In this document: piece after piece, positions 63,092 through 64,000 of the stretch
How the letters are laid out: the number at the start of each line of letters is the position of its first letter
How positions within the stretch are numbered: the first letter of the stretch is position 1
Source of the DNA: Bin87 sp965217175
GTDB lineage: Bacteria > Chloroflexota > Dehalococcoidia > Lucifugimonadales > UBA3495
Assembly (NCBI GenBank): GCA_965217175.1
Contig: OZ244251.1
Location: 2,108,001-2,172,000 of the forward strand
Direction: 5' to 3'
DNA: 64,000 nucleotides
Position numbers and translations under genes: made by a program
Notes under the pieces: generated by a model
The model's input: the letters and a program-made list of their open reading frames with translations, nothing else
Told to the model about the DNA's origin: nothing
Database searches by the model: none

Positions 63092-64000
63092 ATGATCCCC
63101 CTGCGATTGACCGTTCGTAATTTCCTGTGCTACCGCAACGACGTGGGTCCCCTGGACTTTGAGGGGATGCACGTGGCGTGTCTTTGCGGGGCCAATGGTC
63201 ACGGCAAGTCTGCGCTTCTGGACGCAATTACCTGGAGTTTATGGGGGCAGGCGCGCACCGGGAACCGGAATTTTGATTCGTTGATAACCCACGGTGAAAG
63301 CGAATGCAGGGTCGAACTGGATTTCCAGTCGAGGGGGCAGGTGTATCGGGTGGTACGACGCCGGCGCAGCGCCAACCGCGGCCGTACTGAGCTTGACCTT
63401 TTCATTGTGGATCGTGGCGGTGACGGGGCCGAAGACGCAATCAGACCGATCACTGGCAATACCGTGCGAGAGACGGACGCCAAGATCTGCCAAATCGTGG
63501 GCATGGACTACGCCACTTTCGTCAATTCAGCCTTTTTGCTTCAGGGCGAAGCCGATGCCTTTACCCGGAAGAGCCCCAGTGAACGCAAAGAGGTGCTTGG
63601 CTCCATTCTGGGCCTTGGTCTTTACGAGGCCCTGCAGGACGGCGTCCGCGAACGTCGGGACTACTATCGTAACCAGATGGATTTACATCAGGGAGCGCTT
63701 CAGCAGGCTCAAGCAGAGATTGACAGCATTCCGGATCCATCGGAGGAGCTGACCGATGTTGAGCAAAGAATGTCGCAGTTGGACGATGAGCTGGTTGTAA
63801 GGGCCGTCGAGATTGAACAGCTACGGGTCAGCACTGGTGAGTTACGTGCCAAAGGAGTGCGGTTGCAGGAAACCGCCAAACGCATTGAAAGTATGCGTCT
63901 CGACATTCAACGCACTGAATCCGCGTCTGAATCGGTGAGGCAACAGATCGAGAAGGCGCGCGGGTTGACGCTGAGGGCTGATGAGATTGCAGCTGGGGCA
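63092..64000 (+). CDS. SbcC/Rad50-like AAA ATPase, 3'-truncated by window edge
   Basis: The first 303 residues of an SMC-type nuclease ATPase. It begins MIPLRLTVRNFLCYRNDVGP, has Walker A CGANGHGKSALLDAITW (32-48) and the Q-loop region FVNSAFLLQGEADAFTRKSPSERKEVL, then enters a coiled coil (from about 200, rich in E, Q and R). This matches SbcC, which with SbcD cuts hairpin and cruciform DNA. The frame is still open at base 64000, so its full length and hook are not visible. ATG at 63092. Confidence 0.9.
   Translation, partial: MIPLRLTVRNFLCYRNDVGPLDFEGMHVACLCGANGHGKSALLDAITWSLWGQARTGNRNFDSLITHGESECRVELDFQSRGQVYRVVRRRRSANRGRTELDLFIVDRGGDGAEDAIRPITGNTVRETDAKICQIVGMDYATFVNSAFLLQGEADAFTRKSPSERKEVLGSILGLGLYEALQDGVRERRDYYRNQMDLHQGALQQAQAEIDSIPDPSEELTDVEQRMSQLDDELVVRAVEIEQLRVSTGELRAKGVRLQETAKRIESMRLDIQRTESASESVRQQIEKARGLTLRADEIAAGA

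Overview
The window reads as a chromosomal segment of a GC-rich bacterium, most probably a member of the Chloroflexota (class Dehalococcoidia, SAR202-like). This is an inference. It rests on an 11-subunit complex I without nuoE/F/G, a SdhABE-type succinate/fumarate oxidoreductase, monomeric isocitrate dehydrogenase, a split transketolase, two luciferase-like flavin oxidoreductases with CaiB/acyl-CoA genes, and a UGSC-family selenoprotein. No rRNA, phage, transposase or CRISPR array is visible. Genes are dense, often overlap by ATGA, and use GTG and TTG starts. Several have an exact TATAAT box shortly upstream.

Layout. 1-9031: partial ribBA, prfB (with the classic +1 frameshift site), thrS, two tandem thioredoxin-like lipoproteins each broken by an in-frame TGA, a YyaL-type thioredoxin-domain protein and an MFS transporter. 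9032-14540: icd, mdh and a GSA-like aminotransferase, each followed by a hairpin terminator. 14557-30427: a long minus-strand respiratory block, nuoABCD-H-I-J-K-(64-aa ORF)-L-M-N followed by nadK and a NUDIX hydrolase, then sdhA-sdhB-HdrB-like. 30582-35031: alpha/beta hydrolase, CaiB-type CoA transferase, rdgB, moaA, moaC. 35414-47514: tRNA-Met, PAC2 protein, accessory catabolic genes (two LLM flavin oxidoreductases, VOC protein, acyl-CoA ligase, Zn-ADH, AGPS-like FAD oxidase) and a three-gene unit of UGSC selenoprotein, its large partner and an allantoinase-like deacetylase. 47614-64000: tRNA-Pro, mfd, proB-proA, split transketolase, amidohydrolase-mug-thpR-alkA, ffh, an ABC exporter and the start of an SbcC/Rad50-like gene.

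The most notable signal is selenocysteine recoding. Three genes carry TGA exactly where a redox residue is expected: W-TGA-P-T-C in the two thioredoxin-like lipoproteins, and TGA-G-S-C in the UGSC protein. Each TGA is followed at a suitable distance by a hairpin with a G at the start of its loop, as in bacterial SECIS elements. In the two paralogues the hairpin stem is identical and the only substitution lies in the loop. Ordinary gene calling would split these into six short fragments. TGA is a normal stop in many neighbouring genes and RF2 (the TGA release factor) is encoded here, so a changed genetic code is unlikely. No selA/B/C/D gene lies in the window.

The core genes fit an aerobic or flexible respiratory heterotroph: the TCA enzymes (icd, mdh, sdh) feed quinone-linked electron transport and a complex I whose electron donor is not NADH through NuoEFG, at least not from genes encoded here. 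The accessory region looks like oxidative breakdown of organic compounds followed by CoA activation.
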